From the NCBI GenBank assembly GCA_023213315.1, contig JAKCPI010003228.1, positions 1-64,000 on the forward strand: 64,000 bases of DNA, given 5' to 3'. Shown one piece after another: positions 1-10,690 of this stretch. Source of the stretch: Euborellia annulipes (taxonomy: Eukaryota > Arthropoda > Insecta > Dermaptera > Anisolabididae). Made by a program: the position numbers and the translations under genes. The notes beneath the pieces are model-generated. The model was not told where the DNA came from. It worked only from the letters and a program-made list of their open reading frames with translations, and did not search any database. How positions within the stretch are numbered: the stretch's first letter is position 1; the number at the start of each line of letters is the position of its first letter.

Positions 1-943
1 TCCAGGAATTCACCTACTTAGCCAGCTTTTCTAACTCATGATGACCCATTGAAAACGAGAAGCTGACTGGGCCAAAAATTGCATCATTGGACTGCAGTGA
101 CAACGGACGAGGAGTATTAATTGAAAATTGGCATCCGCGTGCATCAAACGGCCTCAGTAACTAAATAAGTACCAATTAAGTAGTACTTCATAAATTTATT
201 TTTGCTCATTTGATCGTTCTTAAACGTTCTTTAAAAATATAATAATCTAATGTGATATTATCAATGTAAATCAAATTTTATAAAATTTTTTCTCTAATTT
301 ACACTCTCTCACTTATATTTGGATGTAAATTGAAAATAATCAAACATATTTGGTTATGATTTAATTAATATTTTGCCTTTTAATGTAACTTTGTAAAAAG
401 ATAGTCGTTATATTGATTTTCGATCATTTTTTGGGCATCGGATTCTTAAGAAAATTTTTCGGCTTTAACGTAATGGCTAAAATTCAATTTGATAGCTAGT
501 ATTTTTATTATAACTTCTTAAAAAATTAGTATAATATAATTTTTATTCAAATAACCTTATGCATAAAATATAAAAATTATTTGTATTTTTTTTTTTTAGT
601 TCGAGAATTTCATGTCAATTTTAACTTCTTGTTCGTTCATGAGAGCAGAAAGAGCAAGCAGATCCTGCCAATTGGATATCACGAGTATTCGAGTAAAGTA
701 AGTTAATTATTGATAATAAATTCTATTTACTAAAAAACTGGCCTATTTGTTATAAAATTAAGAAAATAAATATCTAAATTTATTTTGCTTATTTTTTTTT
801 TAAATCGAGTAAAGAATAATTAAAAATCTGAAATTATTTTAACTATCCAAACTATATATATATATAATTTTTATAGATATATAAAGTATATATCAATATT
901 ATTAAATCAAATATTTAATCTTTATACTTTTAAATCTTTTCAG

Positions 944-1132
944 GTTGTCGACGTCTATCAACAGGGGGTCGAGGAATCACCTGAAAATAAAATAATAATA
1001 GGGAGATGAAGATTCAGGATTTCATGGATTGGGAGTGAATTTTGCGTTCAGTAAATTTCTCTTCTCCAAAGCCGAAGCTTGCGCAAGAAAAAATCTTCAG
1101 CTCCAGTCAACTATTAGCCTTAAAACAAGGGG
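944..1132 (+). other. Exon-like block, duplicated downstream
   Basis: Preceded by a pyrimidine-rich acceptor ending TTTTCAG and followed by the donor GGGTGAGTTT. Its 3' two thirds reappear at 1631-1757 with shared words such as TCAGGATTTC and TCTTCAGCTCCAGTCAAC, also between a T-rich AG acceptor and a GT donor. No long open frame is kept across both copies, so this is either a noncoding RNA exon or UTR, or a decayed coding exon. No function is assigned. Confidence 0.35.
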
Positions 1133-1630
1133 GTGAGTTTACATACTTCATGCATTGGTTTTAGAGAGAGCTTTTTAAAATTTATTAAAAAAAACAACTA
1201 AAATATTCAGTTAGTTAAAATACGTTTAGTTAAAAATTGAACTTCTAATTACCCTACATTCTAAAAAAATTGATTTTATTTAAATCTGTAAAAATTTTGT
1301 GTAAAATTAAACTTATTATAATTAAATTTTTAATTATATTTTCGATTATAAATAAAATTAATTACAAATTATTCAAAAATAATTAAATACAATTTTAGAT
1401 GGAATTTGGTGCTTTATTAATATTTTAAATTATTAAAATAGCTTAATCTAATTGATGAGAGAGGAAATTTAGGGATCAATAAAAGATGTTAATATTTTTA
1501 ATACTTTTGTTTATTATCATATATCTAATAAAATATTTTTATACAAAAGTTTAAACATCAATATTTTATTAATTCACTTAATTATAAGTATAAAAATTCA
1601 AATATTAATTAAGGATTTTTTTTTTTTTAG

Positions 1631-1757
1631 GTTGCATAAATCAGGATTTCGTTGATTGGCAGAGAATTCTGCGGTGTTTTCTTCTCGAAAGCTGAGCCTG
1701 CAAGAAAATAATCTTCAGCTCCAGTCAACTTAAGTGGCATCTGAAAGTAAAGTCAAC
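1631..1757 (+). other. Second copy of the duplicated exon-like block
   Basis: Follows a long T tract ending in TAG and is followed by GTATGTATC. It is clearly similar to 944-1132 but diverged. Conservation of splice-site context in both copies suggests an exon duplication on the plus strand rather than a transposon fragment. Confidence 0.35.
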
Positions 1758-2064
1758 GTATGTATCAATTAGCCTCTATATAATTAATATTTAAAACAAT
1801 ATTAACTTAGGGGAAGGAATAAAATAATTATTTAATAAAAAACTATTGAATTCATATATTAGTAATTACATAGAACAAATATTTTATATAAATTATTGTG
1901 AAAGATTGTAAAGAAAAATATTCCCTTTTATCCCAAAGTCTGTTTTTGCATTATATTTGTATGATTTTTTTAAAATTGTCTGTAATATTAAGATTGTAAG
2001 TGAAACTTTTTTGTATGTTGTATTACTACGAAAATAATAATAAATAATATTTTTCTTTTTTAAG

Positions 2065-2097
2065 GTCAAGCTGACGACATAAGAAGAAAATCAACAG
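2065..2097 (+). other. Possible short exon downstream of the duplicated pair
   Basis: A 33-bp piece lies between a T-rich acceptor ending in AAG and the donor CAGGTAACA. It sits in the same orientation after the two duplicated blocks and could be the next exon of the same transcript. The evidence is splice consensus only. Confidence 0.2.
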
Positions 2098-2142
2098 GTA
2101 ACATTTATATAATATTAGTGGAGTATTTTATTAAAATAATCT

Positions 2143-2281
2143 CAAAGTTAGTTTCATATTCAAGAGAGAATATTAATTGAAATATTTATTCTAAATATAT
2201 TCCAAGTAATAAAGATGTTTATTTCAATTAATATTTTCTCCCTTGAATATGAAGCTAACTTTGAGATTCTTAATATAATTC
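2143..2281. mobile_element. Small palindromic element with 16-bp TSD
   Basis: Arms at about 2143-2194 and 2219-2266 are inverted copies (shared core CAAAGTTAG...TTCATATTCAAG). A near-identical direct repeat of 16 bp flanks the whole (2127-2142 and 2282-2297, one mismatch), with about 15 unpaired bases between the right arm and the repeat. Same layout as the larger palindromic elements in this window, but no hammerhead core is visible. Confidence 0.55.
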
Positions 2282-2526
2282 TTTATTAAAATAGTCTACT
2301 AATAATATACTATTCTTAATATAAATTATAGAAAATATACTTTTTGAAATACTATAATAATAGTAAATATTTAAATTAGGAATAATTAATATTCTTAAAT
2401 GAAATTAAAATTCTTTAGTATAACAATCTAATATTATATAAACTGGAGATAGGAAATGGAAAATAAATAAGATCAACATATAATAAATAGTCTTTATTAA
2501 TATACTTGATATGCTAGAAGTCATGA

Positions 2527-2770
2527 ATGAGGAGACGATGTGATCAGTTTGCTGTCCACCACCAACCCCGACCACCAACCCATGCGCGCAATGACTTATA
2601 TAGCCTCCAGTCCCCACTCTTTGGCCCCTGGCGCATGCGCAGAGAGCTCAAGTCGACAAGAGGCGACGGCGGCGGCCGCCTGCCCCCTCCATGCCTGCAT
2701 ACAGGCATGGAGAGAGGCAACGAAGCGGGTTGCCGGCTCTCTGCGCGCCAGGGGCGCTAAAGAGAATATA
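2527..2770. repeat. GC-rich palindromic block of unknown origin
   Basis: A sharp GC-rich island in AT-rich DNA. An imperfect inverted repeat (2623-2646 against 2736-2757, core CCCCTGGCGC) encloses a second hairpin (2689-2697 with 2702-2710, CCATGCCTG stem). The open frames across it look like by-products of base composition. It could be an isolated CpG-rich regulatory block or a decayed transposon end; I cannot assign it. Confidence 0.4.
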
Positions 2771-4450
2771 TTTAATAATATTTATTATTAAATATATAAA
2801 GTCTTTAGCATTTATTCTGGTTTAAATTCCCTTGGATGAACCAAGGCAATGAGACTTGGATGTTCTTAGTCAGGCCGAGACCCTTAGCCCCCCCACCACG
2901 ACAAGGTGACATCCTCGGGGGGGAATTATTAATAATAAATAAATAAATGAAAATTCATTTTATGAATAATCATTTTTTTATTTAATGTCAATTACACTTA
3001 GGAATTTGAATTCTTTTACTGAAATTTTTTTTTTATTTAAGATCTTTTTCGGCATCTATCTAATTTAAATAAAAAGGGCCGGAGTCTATCCGGACATATT
3101 TATTTTAATTGATTGGCAGCCAAATCAATTAAATCATTCATTTAATAAGTACTTACATGTAATCTTTATTTGTTTCCCAGACTAGATTCAGAGACGGAGA
3201 TTCTCGTCGTCGCCACATCTCTAAGCATGGAAATAATTAACTCTTTCACTCCGCATATAAATATGATGTCGTTGAATGTATGCTGTTATGTTCTGCCGCA
3301 TGTCATCATCTTCCCTGAAACAAACAAATCAAATTTAATAATTATATAACTTAGTACCGTACACAAACCATTAAAAATGTATGAACATTTCTAATTTATT
3401 TTTTTTATACCTATTGTAATTAATTAATAAACTTTAGTAAAAATATAAACCAATGATTTTTTATTTCTCCATTACCAAATCCTCAAATCCTATTTAATAC
3501 AAATGTTAGATAGCCACTTTGAATTTTTTATAAAATTTGTAAGCAAACTAAAAGGACATTTGTTTAAATAGTCACCCAAAAAATTTTTAAATTTTTTGAG
3601 ATAATAAAAAACTCTAGGACACTCAATAAAATTAACATTTGATACGAAAATAATTAGTTTTACATTTGTTTTAAACTTCGCATCCTCATTTAATTAAATT
3701 TAACTAAACCGGAGGATCAATTCAAGACTTAAAATAAAATAATAAATATAAAATAGAAAAAGAAATAATCCTGTTCAAGAAGAAAGGAAGGTAAGTAAAG
3801 TCCAACTAATTTGTTTTACGTAAATCTAAGATTAATAAATGCTTACTTTTCAATGACCAAAAGAAAATAACTTCTATTTTACTTTTAAAATAAGAAAAAT
3901 TAATAATTTTAGGTGCCAAATATTTAAATTATTAAATAGGAATTTTTTTAATCAAAATAAAAGCAAGAAATTCAAATATAAAGCATTCATTAATTATTAG
4001 ATTTTCTAAAATTGTTTTTGTTGGTAAGAGAGAAAGAATTATATAGGCCTATTAATAATAAAAGATTTTCATCTATAAAAGAAGATAGAAGCATGGTGAT
4101 GTTAAAGAAGGTAATATCTCTATTTATAATGAGAAGTTGTAACCCTTTTAAGTCAGATAATGGATTCTTATTTATTTTCAAACAAAAGCATAAATTGTTT
4201 TCTAAAGATCTTTACCAAGAGCATTGAAAAAGTAAATGAAAGTGGAGGATTTCTTTATAAGTCATAATACTGTATAAAATTTCATGTTGAAGCGTGAAAC
4301 CTAAAGAAGACAAGTGATTATGTTTCACTGAGCTGCAACAGCTGCTGTTCAATTGACAGGCTTTTTCAAAAAATTTTAGTTTGTGGTTGGTTTATATTGA
4401 TTTATAAGAATCTCAAAAAGATCATTTTAAAGACTTATTTGTGCTTTTGT
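2771..4450. other. Intergenic AT-rich DNA with a SINE-tail remnant
   Basis: No convincing gene. About 3018-3130 (TTTAAG..GGCATCTAT... GATTGG) resembles the tail of the SINE at 4462-4615 in the same orientation. A G/C-rich patch at 2850-2930 ends in a run of G and is unassigned. The open frames at 3990-4227 are AT-rich chance frames. Confidence 0.4.
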
Positions 4451-4461
4451 TGTTTTTTTTT

Positions 4462-4615
4462 TTAATTTGTTTTAAGATTTTTTTGGCATCTTAAGAGCCA
4501 TTTAGACCCCAACCCCTTCAATTGAAATAAATTTTTCTCGCTTGAGACGGGAAGCGAATCTGTGACTGAAGCTAATGTCTTCTCTCTGAGCCAAGGGTCA
4601 CAGACAAATTATTCA
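4462..4615 (-). repeat. tRNA-headed SINE (family B)
   Basis: On the minus strand the head reads TTGGCTCAGAGAGAAGAC (A-box-like), then ATTCGCTTCCCGTC (B-box-like), followed by a tail with AAATTTATTTCAATTGAA and a stretch ending GATGCC. Another headed copy lies at 42520-42650 on the plus strand, and tail-only copies at 3018-3130, 29385-29475 and 63765-63870. A multi-copy tRNA-derived SINE is the simplest reading. Confidence 0.65.
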
Positions 4616-4943
4616 AGTTAACATTTTAAAAAAGTTATTAAATTTAAAAATAAGATAATTTACAACATAAATAGAGATATTAGCGAAAGAGAAAAAAAAA
4701 TTGGCTTTAGCCAAACACTTTGCATATCAATGATCTCACTAATCTTTTTTTTTTTATATAAGAAAATTATTAATTTTGAAGAAATAAAAAAAAAAAAAAT
4801 TAATGAGAATGAAGAAAAAGTAGAATTTTAAGATGCAACAGAAAGTAGAGAAAAATTAGAAGAGTTATTAAATTTTTTAAGGTACTTAGGGTGATGATCT
4901 TCATTTTGCTCAGAGCTGCAACGTCTGCTTTCTCGGTGTATTT

Positions 4944-4991
4944 CTACAAATAACAACGGAGACCTCGTTGACTGGTGTTGATTGGTCGAAC
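4944..4991 (-). other. Possible terminal exon of a small minus-strand gene
   Basis: The minus strand has the acceptor TATATTTTAG at 4992, then 15 open codons (VRPINTSQRGLRCYL) and a TAG stop ending at 4944. It is in phase 0 with the 72-bp exon at 5921-5992, giving a short C-terminus rich in Arg and Ser. No family is recognised. Support comes from splice consensus and frame continuity only. Confidence 0.3.
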
Positions 4992-5920
4992 CTAAAATAT
5001 AAAAAAGAAATAATTAATACACTAGGAAAAAAAAATTAATAATAAGTATTTTTTCTAATTTCAATATAACAATAATAAAAAAGTGCAATATTTCTTTATC
5101 TTTTCATTCATAAGCTTTGTCCAAGTTAATTTTAAAATTAAAAACTTTTAACAATAAGTTAAAATTTAAATAATTAGTAAATTCATAAATTGTATATAGT
5201 AATATATATATAGTATAGGGAGATGAGTTTTCTATGTTCAAAAGAAAAAGCAAATAGATAAACACTAAATATCTCTACCTGTATATATATACACATAATA
5301 AAAGTATTCTCGAACTTCAGATGACTAATTTAAATATTGAATTTAGGATCGGAAGAAAACTCATCTCCCAAGGATAAATAAGGAACAATGTCTTTTTTTT
5401 TTAAATTTTTTACCTTCTAAAGATTTGATTACTGGTTCATGCAATTTCAAATTCTCCTGGAGATTTCAGAGCTTATTGGAGTTCAAATTTCTCAGCCACC
5501 AAATCGTGATTCAGTTTAATCTAAAAATGTCATAAATCTTTCATTAATATTGGCAATATAAATAGGCAAAGAAAATTTTTATTGGAAATTTTCTAGTTTT
5601 GAACTATGAAAGGTTTCCATTAAAAAATATAATATTTTTTTAAAAACAATGAAATAATCACAAGTAGAAAACGCATGGGTCTGACTTAATATTGACCCAC
5701 ACTGTACAATATTAATAGATATATCAATCACAGTTTATTTCTTCTCTGTTTTCTTTTAATATATCACATTTTTATTACTTTTATATATGAGAATATTTAA
5801 TCATTATCAAACTTTTAGATAAAAAATTAAGTGAAAATGATTGTCAAAGAGAACAAATAGAATAATATGATACATGAAAAGAAAGCATAGAAAAAAAGAA
5901 AATGATCTAATCACACATAC

Positions 5921-5992
5921 CTTTCGATTAAATAATTCCAAAGGTGATCTTGACGATGTTCTGTTGAGACCTAGCCTCTCCTCCACTTCTTC
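5921..5992 (-). other. Exon-like 72-bp block, in-phase
   Basis: Bounded on the minus strand by the acceptor CCCTTTCAG and the strong donor AAAG|GTATGTGTG. It reads 24 open codons (EEVEERLGLNRTSSRSPLEL...). The next block upstream (6063-6158) also has AG and GT borders but has a stop in this frame, so the assembled set may be a UTR plus a short coding region, or a noncoding RNA. Confidence 0.35.
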
Positions 5993-6062
5993 CTGAAAGG
6001 GATGATAATTTTTCTATTTATTATACACAGCATAACATTATAAAAATAAACTAAATAGATAC

Positions 6063-6158
6063 CTTGCATACTATTGATTAATATCTTGTTGTTTCTTCAT
6101 TTCTTGTCAATCCCAAGACAAGTTTCATCTGCTCTTATCGTCCTGGACCAAAAACGAT
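6063..6158 (-). other. Exon-like block related to the 77-bp array exon
   Basis: Minus-strand acceptor TTTTTTGTTTCAG and donor TGCAAG|GTATCT. The 3' part resembles the exon-like blocks repeated in the array at 11.7-23.5 kb (A-rich, ending in ..AAG before GTA). All frames contain stops, so it is probably untranslated. Confidence 0.3.
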
Positions 6159-6584
6159 CTGAAACAAAAAATAAATAAATATATATAATTAATTTGTTAA
6201 ATAATAATTATAGGATATATTCTATTGGTACAAAAATATTGAATTATAAGAAAATTAAAAACAATATCTAAATTTAAACCAAGTGAAATTAATTTGTAAT
6301 ATAAGAGGGACATCATAAATTTGATGGAAACTAATGAATATAATAAAAAATGAAATATTATTTAAATATTTATAATATGAATATATTCAAATTGACTTTA
6401 AAATGATTTAATATTAAAAAATAAAAGATAAAAATGTGACAGACTAAGTAAGGACAACCTAACCTGTTACATTAATAACATAATATTTGAGAATGTATTT
6501 ATTTTAGAATTGAATTTATTAGAAATTTAAATTCTAAATGGATAAAGGAACAGATTAAATCGAATATAAAATAAATTACTGACC

Positions 6585-6735
6585 TTTAAAAATGAAAACA
6601 GAAGAGATGAAATATAAGGTGAATTTAATGACATTTGATGTAAAGCAGGCAGGAACGAGAAAGGAGAACGTCAGAGATGAGATAGAGAGACGCGTCATTG
6701 AGATGCATTTAGAATGAGGGCAGAGAGGTGAGTCG
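6585..6735 (-). other. Possible first exon / promoter-proximal block, paralogous to 24.75 kb
   Basis: On the minus strand this block ends in ..TTTTTAAAG|GTCAGTAAT, a donor-like site. The same block, diverged, lies at 24747-24890 with the same donor. Both sit upstream (minus-strand sense) of other exon-like modules, so the two may be the 5' ends of two tandem gene copies. Shared words include GACATTTGATG/GACATGTGATA and GATGAGATAGAGAGACG/GATGAGATAAAGAGACG on the plus strand. Confidence 0.35.
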
Positions 6736-6914
6736 AAGGAGACGCATTTATTTATTCTGTGGAAAAAAAAATAAAAATATTTAAATATCTAATCTAAATT
6801 ATAATTATATAATAATTATAATTATTAAATTATAATAATATAAATAATAATTATCATATGAGGATGCGTTACAAGGGCAGCCAAGGCGAAAAATAAAACA
6901 AAAATCTATTTTTT

Positions 6915-6955
6915 GTCGACGTTTCGAGTGCCGATCGCACTCTTCATCAGGACCT
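6915..6955 (-). ncRNA. Hammerhead ribozyme-like motif, left arm
   Basis: On the minus strand CTGATGA (6944-6950), a 6-bp stem II (GAGTGC with GCACTC, loop GATCG) and GAAAC (6921-6925) followed by GTC. Outside pairing GTC with GAC gives a short stem I. All core bases match the hammerhead consensus. Stem III is minimal, as reported for Penelope-type ribozymes. Confidence 0.75.
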
Positions 6956-7386
6956 ACGATCAGTCAAACAATTTTATTGTAATAAATCTTAATTTACATA
7001 AGAGTTAACAAAAACGAAAACAAAAAACAGCAAGATACATACAAAAATGATGTCAATTCGTCAGGTCGTTTGACATGGCAGTATAGCAACGTTTTAACCA
7101 TTTTTACATTTACTTGAAGACTCTAGTATTTCGAGGTCGAATGAATTAAATATGCTTTTATTAGTGTGTATATATAAACTATTTTCATAATAAGAGAGGA
7201 TAATCTTTTATTTTTACATTTGAGTATTTAATATTAGTTGTTTTTTTCTTTTCCCTATTCCTTTAACCACTCTTTTTTTTTTTTATTAATTTTTATTTTT
7301 TACCCTTTCACCGCCCTTAGATTTTATATTAAATTATTACAATAAATATTTTTTGGACAATTAATTAAGTTTTAATTACATGATAC

Positions 7387-7424
<38 letters not shown>

Positions 7425-7579
7425 TATCCATCCCATTATAATTTATTGTATATTTATTGATTGGGCTATATTTTCATATACAATACTAAGGTCTTGTAGA
7501 TCGCTCATGTTGTTTACGGCTATACTTGTTAACTCTTATGTAAATTAAGATTTATTACAATAAAATTGTTTGACTGATC

Positions 7580-7622
7580 GTAGGTCCTGATGAAGAGTGC
7601 GATCGGCACTCGAAACGTCGAC
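7580..7622 (+). ncRNA. Hammerhead ribozyme-like motif, right arm
   Basis: Mirror copy of the left-arm motif: CTGATGA at 7587-7593, stem II 7595-7600 with 7606-7611, GAAA at 7612-7615, then CGTC and the cleavage-side GAC. The core is identical to the other arm, so transcripts from either strand would contain one ribozyme. Confidence 0.75.
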
Positions 7623-7952
7623 AAAAAATAGATTTTTGTTTTATTTTTCGCCTTGGCTGCGCTTGTAACGCATCCTCATATCATAATATCCAGCCATCAA
7701 GAAACAACTATTTAATAATTATCATATTTTAATTTCATGAATTCAAAAACTATTATAATTTAATTACAAATGAAAAGTTGAATATTTTTAGGTAATCATA
7801 TTTAAAAAAAAACTAAAGATTTTTTTACTATTTGCCATTTCAAATGTATGTAAGATAATATATTTGCCAGATTTTTTAAATATATGAAATTCATTTAGGG
7901 CAACCTTGGGCATGTGGCAGAAGAAATTTCAATCCGACCCTTGAGACATTAG

Positions 7953-8482
7953 AAAAAATCTGGTGTGACTGATCGCACAGCACACAACTTTCTCTTACCT
8001 TCGGCAATTGAAAGTTATGTTCTGTGCTTGTAACAACAGATTTTATGTGTCGACATATATTTAGTTAAAAAAACTGAAAAAGTACATCAGTCAAGTATTA
8101 GTATTATTTAGCCTATTTTGATTTAAAAGTTTATTTTCACGGTCCAGGAGGATACAAAACTTAAATATAAAATTTCAGCCTCCTAACTCAATTCCTTCAT
8201 GTTTAAAATAGAACACACACACACACCCACAGACAGACCATGTCGCGAAAACCACTTTTTTTTGTCTCAGATAGAAGAAATGGTTACCATGGTAACAAAA
8301 TAAAAATATTTCCCATAGTTATAAATTTTACATCTTGAAATTTGAATGTACCGTACTGTCGGAAACTAAATACGAGTAAATGTCGACACGAAAAATCATG
8401 ACAAGCACAGAACACAAGTTTCGATTACAGAAGGTAAGAGAAAGTTGTGTGTGCTGTGCGACCAGTCACACCAGATTTTTTT
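7953..8482 (+). repeat. Hairpin-ended repeat (family R), copy 1
   Basis: Both ends carry the family hairpin: AATCTGGTGTGACTG, then CACAACTTTCTCTTACC and its complement. Internal words GAAAAAGTACAT and TTCAACCTCCTA/CAGCCTCCTAACTC are shared with copies at 38.3, 44.8, 46.5, 50.8 and 55.8 kb. Copy 1 has the hairpin in inverted orientation at its two termini; the others mostly keep one. Noncoding. Confidence 0.65.
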
Positions 8483-8811
8483 TTAATTAGAAATGAACCC
8501 CAGTTCTAGTCGGATAAGAAAAATATTTGATCTAAAGAAATAAGATATTGAATTCTTTGTCATTTTTGTTAAACTGCGAGTAAATATTTTTTTATCAATA
8601 AATGAAAGCTAATTTTCTTAGAATTAAAATCCGAACAGTATTCAATTTTTTTCATAATAAACAAAAAGAGATTCCTTTCAATTATTTAGTTTTTAAGATG
8701 TAATCTTATTTAAATTAATTTAAATAAAAATGAAGTAAAAGGCTTTTCTATTCAATCCAAAATTCATTCCCTCTTCTTAATTAATTATATATATATATAT
8801 ACATAGGCATA

Positions 8812-9515
8812 GCCACGGCGTGGGGGTTTGGGGGTTTAAAACCCCTCCATGGGACCCAAGCCATGAGTAGATATTTATAGTTTGGAGGGAAAGTGGTGTA
8901 GGTTTTACGTGAAACATATTTATAAGTAAATTTATTTAGTATATGTGAGGTTTCACTAAATTATAAATGAAATAATTCAAAAATTTTTCTTTCATTTATA
9001 ACTTTGTGAAGCCTCACATATACTAAATAATTTTACTAGATATTTAACCTCTATAATCAGTGGCGTAGCGAGCTTAACTCGCGCCCGGGGCACAATACCT
9101 TTTTAGCGCCCCCCCCCCCCATTCGAAAATCATATAATATTATATGTAAAACATACAAAATTGTTATATTACGCTGGCACTAAATTTAAAATATATTTTA
9201 GAGAAATCAATTATAATAAAAATAAAAATTATCCAACAATTTTTTTGTTTTGCGGACCATTTGGCGCCCCTTTGTGAGTAGCGCCCGGGGCATGATGAGC
9301 CCCCTTGCACCCCCCTCGCTACGCCACTGTCTATAATACAAATTATATTAAATATAGGGTAAGAGAAAGTAAAATATAATAATTTACTCTAGCTATACAA
9401 AAAAAAACAACCAAAATGATTGATAAATACCCAAAAATAATCTTAAATTTTTGAAATGTATAAAAAAAAATTCTCGACCCTCCCCCCCCATCAAAAATTT
9501 CCGGCTACGCCTATG
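8812..9515. mobile_element. hAT-like non-autonomous element containing a nested MITE
   Basis: Termini are inverted: CATAGGCATAGCC at 8812 and GGCTACGCCTATG ending at 9515. TATATATA lies on both sides (8804-8811 and 9516-9523), consistent with an 8-bp duplication but in simple sequence. An inner inverted repeat pairs TTAGTATATGTGAGGTTTCA near 8937 with a complement near 9010. The element is interrupted at 9058-9329 by another hAT-type MITE. Confidence 0.6.
9058..9329. mobile_element. hAT-type MITE, 272 bp, perfect 8-bp TSD
   Basis: Starts CAGTGGCGTAGCGAG and ends CTCGCTACGCCACTG. It is flanked by the perfect 8-bp duplication TCTATAAT (9050-9057 and 9330-9337). C-rich runs sit near both ends (GCGCCCCC... 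and ..CCCCCTTGCACCCCC). CAG...CTG termini with an 8-bp target duplication are diagnostic for hAT elements. No coding capacity. Confidence 0.85.
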
Positions 9516-9525
9516 TATATATATA

Positions 9526-9728
9526 TGCGAAGATAAGTTTTCTCGGGTTAAGTCGCGTGGGATGTTGAGATTTACTCGACGTTTCGGCTCTCCTTTTCAA
9601 GAGAAAAGGGGGGTTAGGGGGTTTACAGGGGTCACAGCTTTGATGGTCCCCAGATCAATTTGAACGATGACACGACTTAACCCGAGAAAACTTATCTTCG
9701 CATACATCGGGTCGAAGAAACCTTCCAA
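9526..9728 (+). mobile_element. Palindromic element with degenerate hammerhead
   Basis: Arms 9527-9558 and 9672-9703 pair almost perfectly (GCGAAGATAAGTTTTCTCGG). An unpaired tail of about 25 bp follows, then an AT repeat that also precedes the left arm. On the minus strand the centre reads CTTGAAAAGGAGAGCCGAAACGTC, a hammerhead-like core with an extra base, so catalysis is doubtful. Confidence 0.5.
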
Positions 9729-9896
9729 AACATATATATATATAATATTAATAATTAGTATAGCAAAATAATTTAAGAAAATTTTGAAATAAGATATTAT
9801 AAAGAAATCAAAAATTTTGTTTTTACTAAGATAATATTTAATGTTTTAAAAGTCAAGAAATAAAAAAAATTTGGCTTGAATTTTAATTTGCACTTT

Positions 9897-10002
9897 GGCT
9901 CCATTTGGTATCCAAATGGCTTAAATAAATGGGGCCCGAACCCGCGACTTTTGGTATACGAGGCTAACACGCTAACCCCTACACCAAGCCCGAGGGCGCC
10001 AT
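9897..10002 (-). repeat. tRNA-headed SINE (family A), copy 1
   Basis: On the minus strand: GGCTTGGTGTAGGGGTTAGC (A-box region, matching TRGYNNARNNG), then CGCGGGTTCGGGCCCC (B-box region) and a tail with TTTAAGCCATTTGGATACCA. A second copy lies at 32214-32350. The related module near 19.3 kb lacks it, so it inserted after that duplication. Confidence 0.7.
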
Positions 10003-10074
10003 GATAGTTACTAATTATCAATATAGAGTAATGAAAATAAATAATATTAAAATATTAAAAATAAATAATCTCAC

Positions 10075-10141
10075 CAAAAGGCAAAGTGGGATGACGTTGA
10101 GCTCCCTTGGATCAACAGAAAGAAGAATCTTCGAAGGAATT
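10075..10141 (-). other. Exon-like module gamma, copy 1
   Basis: Minus-strand acceptor TTTATTTCAG and donor CTTTTG|GTGAGAT bound 67 bp. Paralogous modules lie at 19452-19518 (donor decayed to GGGAG) and 22955-23030 (intact GTAAGT), with pieces at 23310-23355 and 24301-24342. Only frame 3 is open in all three full copies (..NSTSSHFAI-like end), which suggests a once-coding exon duplicated with its surroundings. Confidence 0.4.
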
Positions 10142-10280
10142 CTGAAATAAAAGAAAAAAGAAAAATATAATCTCTATATTAACTAAATTTAAATAGAGCT
10201 TTGTTTGAAAAGAGATGGAATTTTTTTCCAAACAACGCTCAAATAGAATGTAAATAAGCCAGTCAATATATCGTTTAAGA

Positions 10281-10582
10281 TAACAAATTTGCGAGTTGGG
10301 GGAAAAATTGCGCCCCCTGGAGTCGAACCAGGACCTCCACGCTTTCGCAGCGGGCGGACTACCTTTATCCTAGGGCGCGGGCCCAAAAAATACAAACTCT
10401 CGCATTCGCCAATTATACTAATGAAATTAAAATTTCATTGACACGAAAAAAATCTTATAATGAAATTTTAATTTCATTATAAGATTTTTCGCCCGCCGCG
10501 AAAGCGTGGAGGTCCTGGTTCGACTCCAGGGGGCTCAATTTTTGCCCAATTAAACACGAACTTATCTCGCAAATTTGATATC
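10281..10582. repeat. Inverted repeat whose arms are tRNA-like
   Basis: Each arm contains a tRNA-like block with a perfect T-arm (CCTGG TTCGACT CCAGG, B box GGTTCGACTCC), one per strand, back to back across an AT-rich centre with a short palindrome of ATGAAATTTTAATTTCAT. A better-preserved sibling lies at 32855-33240. The anticodon arm is degenerate, so a working tRNA gene is unlikely. Confidence 0.6.
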
Positions 10583-10690
10583 TCATATAATCTCTATATA
10601 ATTATCAAATAAGAGAATTAAAATTAATTTATATATAGTGCATAGAAATAAAATTTTTTTATCATTTTAACTCGTTAATTGTCAATTAAA

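Larger units (their letters stand above)
6860..7712 (+). mobile_element. Palindromic hammerhead-bearing element, 15-bp TSD
   Basis: Long inverted arms (about 6860-7008 and 7528-7680) surround an AT-rich centre with a poly-T run. The target-site duplication TAATAATTATCATAT is perfect (6845-6859 and 7713-7727). About 32 bp after the right arm are unpaired, an asymmetric tail. Each arm carries a hammerhead-type core. No protein is encoded. Hammerhead motifs are established in the terminal repeats of Penelope-like elements, so I infer a non-autonomous relative of that group. Confidence 0.8.
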
